DNA from: DAITBA01 sp036824005
GTDB lineage: Bacteria; Pseudomonadota; Gammaproteobacteria; Burkholderiales; Rhodocyclaceae
Direction: 5' to 3'
Assembly (NCBI GenBank): GCA_036824005.1
Contig: DAITBA010000001.1
Span: forward strand, 496,001 to 560,000
Length of the DNA stretch: 64,000 nucleotides
Position numbers and translations under genes: made by a program. The first letter of the stretch is position 1; every line of letters starts with the position of its first letter. Positions 7,958 to 15,524 of this stretch are shown piece after piece. The notes under the pieces are model-generated. The model saw only the letters and a program-made list of their open reading frames with translations. It was not told the DNA's origin and searched no databases.

Positions 7958-9520
7958 TCACAAAGGTTCGTATTCGGCGCGTTCGAAATCGGCTCCCCTG
8001 AGGAGCAGGCGCGTCAGGCGCAACCGCCGCCGTTCCGCCGCGCTGACCTCGACGATGCGCCCTGGCTGGTACCAGGTGAGCGGCACGACGATGCTGACCG
8101 GCGCCCCGCCAGTAGTGAGCGACGGCAGCAGAAACCCCTGCCGGAACCGCTCCTTGTCCGCGCCCGCGCCGACGAGCCGCAAGGCGATTGCGGTCGCCGG
8201 TCCAGGGAGGAGTATCACCCCGGCATGCAACTGCGCATCGCTGGATATCTTAACCCAGCGCATCGCACCGAGGAAAAAATCAGTCTCCCCCGCCGGGCGC
8301 ACGGCGACGATGGCACCGGCGGTGACGCGGGCACCGGCGGCGCCCGCCGGGCGCATCAGCCGCAGCCCATTGGCGCTTTCGTCCAGCCGCTGCCAGGGCT
8401 CCGCGCCGTAACCCCTCTGTTCGGCGACCTCCGCGTCGCTGCAGGTGGCGAAATCGCCGAACATGGCGATTTCATGCGCCCGCTGGGATGACAGGGTCGC
8501 CGCGTCGTTGGGCGGCCGAAACACGTGACCGGAGACCTGATAATGCACTGCCTCGAAGCCCAAGGCTACCTCACACGGGGTCTCGGTCCTGCGGCGTGGC
8601 TCGCCGCGCGGGACACCACCCTGGCAACAATGCTCGTAGATATGGCGCAGCAGCAACTCGCATTCCGCGGCGGTGCAACCTTCGCCCAGGTTGAGCGCCG
8701 CCGGCGCCTCGCCGCGGCGCAAAGCCGAAAGACGCTTGCGGATGCTGTGGGCCATCCCTGTGAGCAACAGCCAGCGTGTCGCTTGCGCTTGGCCGGTCTT
8801 GGCGGCCGGCCGATCCGAGGTGCTGTCGATCATCAGCAATGATTGCGTTGCCTCCATCGGCGGTGCGGCAAGGATTTCGACCTTCGGACTCCAGCGCCGC
8901 AACCAGCGCAGAACGAGCCGCAATTGGCGCGGCGTCAGGTCGTACGGGCTGGCAGCATGCAACAACAGGGCAAGCACGTAGGCGGCTTGGACTTTTGCAT
9001 CGATGCCGCCGCGTTTTTGCGCCGCGGCGAACGCCAAATGCAGCCGGCGCCAGAAACCGGAGGTCGGCTCATGCAGGGCGCGATAGTAGTCCATCAATTC
9101 GCCAGTCATGGCTGCGAGCGCACGTCGCGCCGCCAAGGCGGAATCGAAGCCGCTTTGGTTGGCCCCCGCCGGGCCGTCGTGGAGGCAGGCAAGGTAGCCA
9201 TCCGCCAAGGTGCGCCAGAGCAGGATATTGGCATCGAGCGCCTCTCGTTCAGCCTCGTTTAACGGCAAGGGCCGGGCGGAGAAACGCCGCGCGCTTTCAG
9301 CCTGGGCAAAGCTCGCGGGCTCGCGCAGCACTTCGAGAATGGCGAGCAGTTCGGACGCCGGCATGGCGGCGCCGATGAGCGCAGGGAGGTTGCCGAGAAT
9401 CACCGCCTGCAGACGCACGGGATTGGCACGTGGCTGCCGCGAGAGCCACTGGCGGCATCCGGCGGCATCCTTAAATGCGAGTGACACGTCTTGAAAGGTC
9501 ATGGCCGGACTCCTGTCCAT
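7958..9520 (-). CDS. Uncharacterised protein, paralogue 2 of a three-member family
   Basis: A 520-aa cytoplasmic-looking protein with no recognised function. Family landmarks are AAGCRQWLSRQPR near the start, EGCTAAECELLLRHIYEHC in the middle, FEAVHYQVSGHVF, the PilZ-like DESANGLRLMRP, GAMRWVK, and LLPGPATAIALRLVG near the end. The frame stays open to 9892, but the upstream part is antisense-like Arg/Gly-rich sequence overlapping the HIT gene. The ATG at 9520 overlaps the HIT stop as TGATG and gives the same length as its paralogue at 12452-14017, so I chose it; the ATG at 9502 is an alternative. Translational coupling to the HIT gene is likely. Confidence 0.75.
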   Translation of the reverse strand: MDRSPAMTFQDVSLAFKDAAGCRQWLSRQPRANPVRLQAVILGNLPALIGAAMPASELLAILEVLREPASFAQAESARRFSARPLPLNEAEREALDANILLWRTLADGYLACLHDGPAGANQSGFDSALAARRALAAMTGELMDYYRALHEPTSGFWRRLHLAFAAAQKRGGIDAKVQAAYVLALLLHAASPYDLTPRQLRLVLRWLRRWSPKVEILAAPPMEATQSLLMIDSTSDRPAAKTGQAQATRWLLLTGMAHSIRKRLSALRRGEAPAALNLGEGCTAAECELLLRHIYEHCCQGGVPRGEPRRRTETPCEVALGFEAVHYQVSGHVFRPPNDAATLSSQRAHEIAMFGDFATCSDAEVAEQRGYGAEPWQRLDESANGLRLMRPAGAAGARVTAGAIVAVRPAGETDFFLGAMRWVKISSDAQLHAGVILLPGPATAIALRLVGAGADKERFRQGFLLPSLTTGGAPVSIVVPLTWYQPGRIVEVSAAERRRLRLTRLLLRGADFERAEYEPL

Positions 9521-9978
9521 CACACCGCCCCCGCCCGATCCTCTGCCAACACCTCGACGATCGCGTCGCGCAGCTGTACCGTTTCGATCGCCGGCCGCGG
9601 CGGCGCCGTGTCCCGCTGTGCGGTGCTCCAGACCGGTTTGGGGAAATGGCGGTCGTCGGCAAAGCGCGGAATGACATGCCAGTGCAGGTGCGGCGTGACG
9701 TTGCCCAGGCTGGCCAGATTGATCTTGTCCGGGCGATACAGGGCGCGCAGCGCCGCCTCGGTGGCGCATACGACTGCCATGACGTGACGCCGCTCGGCTG
9801 CCGACAAATCCGTCATCTCGCGCACGTGGCGCGACCAGATGACGCGACAGAATCCTGGATAGTCCGGGTCGGCGACGCGGACGACGCGACACAGTCCATC
9901 CTGCCAGACGATTTCCCCACCGGCATTGTTACAAAACTCGCAGGGCGTCGAGGTCGTGGCCTTGGTCATCGGCGGCAC
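9520..9978 (-). CDS. HIT family protein (nucleotide hydrolase/transferase)
   Basis: A 152-aa histidine-triad protein. The active-site triad HLHWHV (His-x-His-x-His) follows NLASLGNVTP, and the N-terminal CEFCNNAGGEIVW carries a CxxC possibly binding zinc. The fold is covered at near full length (DPDYPGFCRVIWSRHVREMTDLSAAERRHVM). Family members cleave dinucleoside polyphosphates or nucleotide conjugates; the substrate here is unknown. Its stop TGA overlaps the ATG of paralogue 2 by one base, making it the first gene of a three-gene operon. DUF1223 is divergently transcribed on the other side. Confidence 0.9.
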   Translation of the reverse strand: MPPMTKATTSTPCEFCNNAGGEIVWQDGLCRVVRVADPDYPGFCRVIWSRHVREMTDLSAAERRHVMAVVCATEAALRALYRPDKINLASLGNVTPHLHWHVIPRFADDRHFPKPVWSTAQRDTAPPRPAIETVQLRDAIVEVLAEDRAGAV

Positions 9979-10097
9979 CCTAGGGCAGTTCGGGATGACT
10001 ACATCTTACGGCTTTCGCCGCCGCCGCTTGAGTGCCTGTGAGCTTTTTGACACCTGGGCGGTCTTCTTCAGCAAGAATTTCGGGGAGCAGGATCGTG

Positions 10098-10883
10098 ATG
10101 GTGCCGCGCAGCCGCTGCAGAGTCGGTTTACTTGTCCTTGCCGTGATGCTCTCCGCCGAGGCGCGAGCGACGACATGTTCCGGCCAGAGCGGGCCGACGC
10201 GTGCGCTCCTGGTGGAGCTGTATACTTCGGAGGGCTGCAACAGCTGCCCGCCAGCGGACCGTTGGCTGAGCGGGCTGAGGCGGGAGCGGATCGATCCAGT
10301 CGTCGCGCTGGCCTTTCACGTGGACTACTGGGACTACCTCGGCTGGGCGGATCCCTTTGCCAACCGCGAGCATGCCCGGCGCCAGCGCGAAGCAGGTGTG
10401 CGCAACCGGCTGGCGACAATTTACACGCCGCAAGTTCTTGTCAATGGCCGGGACTTCCCTCAATGGCGCCACGCCGGCGCACTGACCGGCGCGGCCCGAG
10501 ATAACCTGCCGCCCAAGGCGGATCTGCGGCTGAGCTGGTCTGCGAACGGACGCGGCTTGGCGTGGGACGCCGAAGCACTGATACGCGGCGGCGGGTCGGC
10601 AAACGACGCAGCTGCCTATGTAGCTATCGTTGAGCACAACCTGTCGAGCGAAGTCCGGGCCGGGGAAAACCGCGGCGAGCGGTTGCACCACGACTTTGTC
10701 GTGCGCGAGTTCTTTGGCCCTTACGCCTTCGACGGCAAAGGCGCGCTGCAGTTGCGGCGCGCTCTCCCGGCGCGGCCGGAGTGGAAGCGTGCCGACCTTG
10801 CGTTGGCGATGATTGTGCAGGCACGCACGAGCGGCGAGGTGCTGCAGGCGCTGATGGTTCCTGCCTGCGCCGCCGCACGCTGA
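10098..10883 (+). CDS. DUF1223 thioredoxin-like exported protein
   Basis: A 261-aa DUF1223 protein with a signal peptide (about 1-24, ending SAEARA). The core begins with ELYTSEGCNSCPPADRWL, whose CNSC is a thioredoxin-type CxxC, then LAFHVDYWDYLGWADPF and TPQVLVNGRDFPQWR. The family resembles periplasmic thiol-active thioredoxin-fold proteins, but no substrate is known. I start at ATG 10098 because GGGGAG lies about 10 bp upstream and it gives a clean signal peptide; the open frame runs back to 10032. The DUF59 gene follows after about 100 bp. Confidence 0.85.
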   Translation: MVPRSRCRVGLLVLAVMLSAEARATTCSGQSGPTRALLVELYTSEGCNSCPPADRWLSGLRRERIDPVVALAFHVDYWDYLGWADPFANREHARRQREAGVRNRLATIYTPQVLVNGRDFPQWRHAGALTGAARDNLPPKADLRLSWSANGRGLAWDAEALIRGGGSANDAAAYVAIVEHNLSSEVRAGENRGERLHHDFVVREFFGPYAFDGKGALQLRRALPARPEWKRADLALAMIVQARTSGEVLQALMVPACAAAR

Positions 10884-10982
10884 TTCGGCTTCGACCCGTC
10901 GGTCGTCAGCAGATCATGGCGTGGCGCGTGCGCCGTGGTATCGTCACGGCTCGCGTACCGACTTGTGAATGGAGTGCGGGTG

Positions 10983-11306
10983 ATGGAGCAGACCCGGGCC
11001 GGCGCGCCGACGGAATCGACCCTGCGCGCGGCACTGTGCCAAGTGATCGACCCCGAGGCCGGCATGAACATCGTCGATCTCGGCTTGGTGTACGCCGTGC
11101 GTATGGAAACCAACCGGGTCGAAGTGGACCTGACTATGACCACCCCCGCCTGCCCCATGGGCGCCATGATTGTCGACGAGGCAGGGGCAGTACTGCGCCG
11201 GGAAGTGCCGGCCGGCATGGAGGTCGTCGTCAATTTGGTGTGGGAGCCGCCTTGGGTGCCGTCCATGATGAGCGAGCACGCCAGGAAGCACTTCGGCTGG
11301 AAGTGA
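10983..11306 (+). CDS. MIP18/DUF59 family Fe-S assembly-type protein
   Basis: A 107-aa protein covering one MIP18 domain: CQVIDPEAGMNIVDLGLVYAVRM, then LTMTTPACPMGAMIVDEAG with the conserved Cys, and VNLVWEPPWVPSMMSEHARKHF. Relatives include SufT and PaaD, which act in Fe-S cluster maturation or in assembly of specific oxygenases. The start at 10983 has GGAG 8 bp upstream. The next gene, an NnrS-like membrane protein, begins 4 bp after the stop, so the two are co-transcribed. A role in maturing a metalloenzyme of nitrogen-oxide metabolism is inference from that pairing. Confidence 0.88.
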   Translation: MEQTRAGAPTESTLRAALCQVIDPEAGMNIVDLGLVYAVRMETNRVEVDLTMTTPACPMGAMIVDEAGAVLRREVPAGMEVVVNLVWEPPWVPSMMSEHARKHFGWK

Positions 11307-11310
11307 GCGC

Positions 11311-12414
11311 ATGCCCACGAGCCGCGACCTGGCGCCCGGCTGGCGCGCGCCGCTGCTGATCCTGGCGATGTTGTCCCTGCTGGCGGGGGCCGGAATGGGA
11401 TTGGCTCGGCTCGGTTGGAGCATGCCGCAATCGCTCGGTGCATCGGCGGGTGGGCATGGCCCCCTCATGATCTGCGGCTTCTTCGGCACTGTCATCAGCC
11501 TGGAACGGGCCGTGGCCATTGGTTCGCGCTGGGCGTATCTCGGTCCTCTGTGTTCTGGATTGGGCGGGCTTGCCCTGATTTTGGGCGCAGAAGGTGCGGT
11601 CGCGGCGGCCGCATTGAGCGCAGGCAGTGCGATTCTGTTGCTCGCCTCCGTCTCGGTTTACCGGCGCCAGCGCGCATTGCATACCTTGACGTTGGTACTG
11701 GGTGCGGCCGCGTGGTTCGCCGGCAACCTGCTGTGGGTGGCCGGGCTCTCCATCCACGGCATCGTCTCCTTCTGGCTGTCGTTCCTCGTGCTGACCATCG
11801 CCGGTGAGCGCCTGGAACTGTCGCGCTTCCTGCCGCCCTCGCCGACGGCGCGGTTTACCTTCGCCGTACTCCTGGTAATCATGGTGGCCGGCATGGCGGC
11901 CTCGCTGGCCAATCTGCCGGTCGGCACGCTGATATTGGCGTTCGCGTTACTCGGATTGGCCTTCTGGCTACTGCGTCAGGACGTTGCCCGACGTACGATC
12001 GGGCAGCAGGGGTTGACGCGCTTCATCGCGGTCTGCTTGCTGTCGGGTTACGGCTGGCTGGCGGCGGGGGCGCTGATCGCTTGCCTGGCTGGCGGCATCC
12101 TGCCCGGACGCGCCGGTTACGACGCGGCCCTGCATGCGATCCTGCTCGGGTTCGTCTTCTCCATGGTGTTCGGTCACGCGCCGATCATCTTTCCGGCGGT
12201 GATACGGGTGCGCGTGCCATACTCGGGGCTGTTCTACGGCCCGCTGACGCTGCTGCATCTGTCCGTGGCAGTGCGCGTGCTCGGCGGACTGGGAGGCGAG
12301 GCGCACGTGCGCAACGCCGGTGGTCTGCTCAATGCTGCGGCGCTGCTGCTGTTCGTCGTCACGATGATCGCCGCCGTGCTGCGCGGCAGGCTCGCTCCCG
12401 AGCACGTCCGTTGA
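11311..12414 (+). CDS. NnrS-like polytopic membrane protein
   Basis: A 367-aa integral membrane protein with about 11-12 hydrophobic segments across its length. GGHGPLMICGFFGTVISLERA near the start and LHAILLGFVFSMVFGHAPIIFPA near the end put His residues in membrane segments, like the NnrS family, haem/copper-containing membrane proteins linked to nitric-oxide stress in denitrifiers. The assignment is by pattern and size, not a certain family hit. It is tightly coupled to the DUF59 gene (4 bp spacing). The gene converges with paralogue 3 (stop at 12452). Confidence 0.6.
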   Translation: MPTSRDLAPGWRAPLLILAMLSLLAGAGMGLARLGWSMPQSLGASAGGHGPLMICGFFGTVISLERAVAIGSRWAYLGPLCSGLGGLALILGAEGAVAAAALSAGSAILLLASVSVYRRQRALHTLTLVLGAAAWFAGNLLWVAGLSIHGIVSFWLSFLVLTIAGERLELSRFLPPSPTARFTFAVLLVIMVAGMAASLANLPVGTLILAFALLGLAFWLLRQDVARRTIGQQGLTRFIAVCLLSGYGWLAAGALIACLAGGILPGRAGYDAALHAILLGFVFSMVFGHAPIIFPAVIRVRVPYSGLFYGPLTLLHLSVAVRVLGGLGGEAHVRNAGGLLNAAALLLFVVTMIAAVLRGRLAPEHVR

Positions 12415-12451
12415 CCTAGCGCGCGCGAACAGCCGTTGTCGTGGGCGCTTG

Positions 12452-14017
12452 CTAGGCGCTGTAAGCGACCACTTCGAAATCCGTGCCGCGGTGTACCAGT
12501 CTGGTCAGACGCACCGATTTCAGATCATCGTCGAAGATTTCGACGATACGACCTTGCCGCGAAAAGGTGGCGGGAATCACGACGCATGCCGGCTGGCGCG
12601 CGTGGGGCACCTCGGGCAGGAGGAAGCCGGGCTTGAAATGTTCGTTCGCCGGACCCAGGCCGGTCGGGCGCACGGAAACCGGCTGCGGCGTTCCCGCGAA
12701 GACCTGAATTCCCGCCTGCAGCTCGCCCGCGGCGGTCGCCATGATCCAACGCACGACGCCGAGCCGATAATCGCTGTTCTCGGCCGTCCGGAAGGCGATC
12801 AGCGTACCCGTCGCCATACGCGCACCGGGGTGATCCAGGGGCCGGGTGAGGCGCAACCCGCCGGGGCTTTCGTCGAGCCGGCGCCAGATCTCCGACAGGT
12901 CCACGCTGGATTGCAGGAAGTCCTCGTCGCTGTGGCCGAGCGGCTCGCCGAACATTGCATATTCCTGCCGCCGCCACCAGCTGTCGTAGACCACCGCCTG
13001 GTTCGGGGGCGAAAACGGCCGGCCGGTGAGCTGATGGTGGATGGCGGCGTGGCCAAACACGATCCACACCGGGTCGCCGGAGGCTTGGCGTGCCTCGGCT
13101 CGGGTGCCGCCCTTGGTGAGTTGCTCGTATAGGTAGCGCAACAGCGCCAGGCAGGTGTTCTCGGAGATGTCGTTGCCGAGACCCAGGGAGGCAGGCGTTG
13201 CACCCTCGCGCAGGGCGACGATATTGGCGTGGATCTGGCGCACCAGTACCGACATGTCAAGCCAGCGCACACTTTCGCGGATCACCGCGTCGCGCGTGGC
13301 CGGCCCGGTCGTGGCGAGATCGACGGCGAGCGGTTTGACCGGCGCGGCAGCGGGCGGATCGGCGACGACAACGACGGTCTTGCTCCACTCCGCCAGCCAG
13401 CGATGGATGGTTTGCAGCAACCGAGCACTGAGCTGAAACGGGCTGCCGGCATGCAGGAGCAGCGGCAGGACATAGGCTGCGCTCATGTCCTGGTCGCGCA
13501 GGCCCAGCCACTCCGTGGCGAGATGGTTACCATGCAGGCGCTGCCAGAAAGACGGCGGCGGTTCATGGGCGGCGCTGTAATAGTCAAACTGTTCCGCACC
13601 CAGCGTCTCCAGCGCACGCCGTGCAACCAGGGCCGCACGCGGCAGGATGCCCGCTTCGCCGTCGAGACAGGCTTGCAGGCAGAGCTGATAGCCATTGCAG
13701 AAGACTTGCCACAGCGTCCGATTGGCTTCGAGCGCCGAGTCTTCACCCGAATCGAGTGGCAGCGGGCGGCCAGAGAAGCGCCGGGCGCAGTCGCGCTGCG
13801 CGAACAGCACGCTATCCCGCAGCAGTTCCAGGAGTTCGAAACGCATCAGCGCCGGAAGCTTGCGCTGGTTGAGCAGAGAAAGCTGCTCGATCAGCGCCGC
13901 CTGGATCTTCGCGCCATTGGTCAGTGGCAGCGAGGCGAGCCAGCCGCGGCAGCCTGCAGGGTCGCTGAAGGCGAGCGGATCGGGCTCGCCCGAATGCGTC
14001 GCGGTGTGATCAAGCAT
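12452..14017 (-). CDS. Uncharacterised protein, paralogue 3 of a three-member family
   Basis: A 521-aa protein with the same layout as the products of 6316-7938 and 7958-9520: SDPAGCRGWLASLPLTNG at the N-terminus, FSGRPLPLDSGED, GNDISENTCLALLRYLYEQL in the middle, AIHHQLTGRPFSPPNQA, PilZ-like DESPGGLRLTRP, LGVVRWIMA, and FAGTPQPVSVRPTGLG. No signal peptide or membrane segment. It is monocistronic, separated from its paralogues by the DUF1223-DUF59-NnrS cluster, so the locus probably arose by duplication and later insertion. A GGA-containing ribosome-binding site lies upstream of 14017. Function unknown. Confidence 0.75.
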   Translation of the reverse strand: MLDHTATHSGEPDPLAFSDPAGCRGWLASLPLTNGAKIQAALIEQLSLLNQRKLPALMRFELLELLRDSVLFAQRDCARRFSGRPLPLDSGEDSALEANRTLWQVFCNGYQLCLQACLDGEAGILPRAALVARRALETLGAEQFDYYSAAHEPPPSFWQRLHGNHLATEWLGLRDQDMSAAYVLPLLLHAGSPFQLSARLLQTIHRWLAEWSKTVVVVADPPAAAPVKPLAVDLATTGPATRDAVIRESVRWLDMSVLVRQIHANIVALREGATPASLGLGNDISENTCLALLRYLYEQLTKGGTRAEARQASGDPVWIVFGHAAIHHQLTGRPFSPPNQAVVYDSWWRRQEYAMFGEPLGHSDEDFLQSSVDLSEIWRRLDESPGGLRLTRPLDHPGARMATGTLIAFRTAENSDYRLGVVRWIMATAAGELQAGIQVFAGTPQPVSVRPTGLGPANEHFKPGFLLPEVPHARQPACVVIPATFSRQGRIVEIFDDDLKSVRLTRLVHRGTDFEVVAYSA

Positions 14018-14172
14018 TGCCGTGGGATCCTTTGCTCGTGTTATCGGGCGGGAGCGACTACACCTTTAGGATACCGCCGGACCCCAGCCCGACCAATAAG
14101 ACTTCGGCGAAGCGGCTTGTAAAATTTTGTCTTACGCCGGTATCGGTGTTTGTCCTACATCCGGCGCCCGAC

Positions 14173-15000
14173 TCAGGCCGTGGGCGGATCTGCTCGCTGC
14201 GGCAACGGCTCCGGGGTCACGGCGGTGGGTCGCACGCCCGCCGGCGCCCCTTCGCGGAACAGGGTGAGGGTTCCCGGCGCCATGGTGGTCCAGTTCTCGT
14301 TGTCCGTCAGCGCCGTGGTGGCGATGACGGCGACGCGGTCATCCGGCGTCGTCACTTCGCTGAAATCCACGGTCACATCCTGGTCCTTCAGGTGCGCGAC
14401 GGCAAAGGGCGCCTGGCGCACGATGTACGCCAGCCGCGTCGAGCAATGGGCAAACAGGCAATTGCCATTGGACAGGAGGTAGTTGAATTCTCCGTACTGG
14501 CACAGCCCGGCAGTAAGCTCGCTGAGGGTTTCGTGCAAGACCTCAGGCGCGGGCTGGGTGTGGGGATAGCGCCGGCGCAGGCACTGCAGAAGGAAGCAGA
14601 AGGCCTGCTCCGAATCCGTCGTGCCCACCGGCAGGCAACAGCCGTCGAGCTGCGGCGAGAAATCCTTGAGGTTGCCGTTGTGGGCGAAGATCCAGTAGCG
14701 TCCCCAAAGCTCGCGCATGAACGGATGCGTGTTCTCGAGCGCCACCACACCCTGGGTCGCCTTGCGAATATGGGCGATGACGTTCATGGAGTGAATCGGA
14801 TACTGGCGCACCAGCTCCGCCACCGGCGAGCTCATGCTCGGCTGTGCGTCGAGGAAAACCCGGCAGCCGACGCCCTCGAAGAAGGCGATGCCCCAGCCGT
14901 CGCGGTGCTGATCCGTCAGCCCGCCGCGCGCCTTGAAACCTTCGAAGGAAAAGCAGATATCGGTCGGCGTGTTGCAGTTCATGCCGAGCAACTGGCACAT
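14173..15000 (-). CDS. Class II glutamine amidotransferase (YafJ type)
   Basis: A 275-aa Ntn-hydrolase. Removal of Met1 exposes the nucleophile Cys2 (MCQLLGMNCNTP). Other family elements are GGLTDQHRDGWGIAFFEG, HIRKATQGVVALENTHPF, FAHNGNLKDF and GTTDSEQAFCFLL. The protein is a stand-alone glutaminase-type domain like YafJ, with no synthase domain fused, so its acceptor substrate is unknown. It lies 87 bp upstream (reading position) of nothing obviously related: the YjbQ gene at 15087 is on the same strand but precedes it in transcription order. Co-transcription with YjbQ and the large oxidoreductase is possible. Confidence 0.88.
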   Translation of the reverse strand: MCQLLGMNCNTPTDICFSFEGFKARGGLTDQHRDGWGIAFFEGVGCRVFLDAQPSMSSPVAELVRQYPIHSMNVIAHIRKATQGVVALENTHPFMRELWGRYWIFAHNGNLKDFSPQLDGCCLPVGTTDSEQAFCFLLQCLRRRYPHTQPAPEVLHETLSELTAGLCQYGEFNYLLSNGNCLFAHCSTRLAYIVRQAPFAVAHLKDQDVTVDFSEVTTPDDRVAVIATTALTDNENWTTMAPGTLTLFREGAPAGVRPTAVTPEPLPQRADPPTA

Positions 15001-15086
15001 GGCGCGCTGAATCCGGTACGAGGACGGGAAAATGATAGCCCCAGACGCGCGGTCGCGGGAGTGGGGCCGCCGGCTTCCGGCGCGGA

Positions 15087-15506
15087 CTACTCGCCGCTCA
15101 GGTGCAGCACCACCTCGCGCCGGTAGGCGGAGACGCGGTGTTCGTAGAGGTAGATGCCCTGCCAGGTGCCGAGCGCCGGCGCGCCGTCGATCACCGGAAT
15201 CGACAGATGTGTCTGGGTCAGTGCCGCGCGCACGTGGGCCGGCATGTCGTCGGGGCCTTCCAGCGTGTGCTCGAACAAGGGATCGCCGTCCGGCACCAGC
15301 CGGCGCAGGAAGCGCTCCAGATCCGACTGCACGTCCGGATCGGCGTTTTCCTGGATGAGCAGACTGGCCGAAGTGTGGCGCACGAACAGGGTCAGAAGCC
15401 CGGTGCGAATACCCGACTCCCGGATCCAGGCGCGCACGCGCTCGGTGAATTCATGCAGGCCGCGGCCGCGGCTGGCGATCGTGATGGCAGTAGTAAGCTG
15501 GCGCAT
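15087..15506 (-). CDS. YjbQ/UPF0047 family protein (secondary thiamine-phosphate synthase type)
   Basis: A 139-aa protein covering the whole UPF0047 fold: ITIASRGRGLHEFTERVRAWI, LLTLFVRHTSASLLIQENADP, DMPAHVRAALTQTHLSIPV and GTWQGIYLYEHR. The conserved His residues of RHTSASL and the EHR near the end form the family's putative metal site. YjbQ has weak thiamine-phosphate synthase activity in E. coli; the physiological role is unsettled. I start at ATG 15506; an ATG at 15521 adds five residues. The gene lies directly downstream of the 1300-aa oxidoreductase (stop at 15525), so the two are probably co-transcribed. Confidence 0.88.
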   Translation of the reverse strand: MRQLTTAITIASRGRGLHEFTERVRAWIRESGIRTGLLTLFVRHTSASLLIQENADPDVQSDLERFLRRLVPDGDPLFEHTLEGPDDMPAHVRAALTQTHLSIPVIDGAPALGTWQGIYLYEHRVSAYRREVVLHLSGE

Positions 15507-15524
15507 GGCGGTGATGTCCAATCC

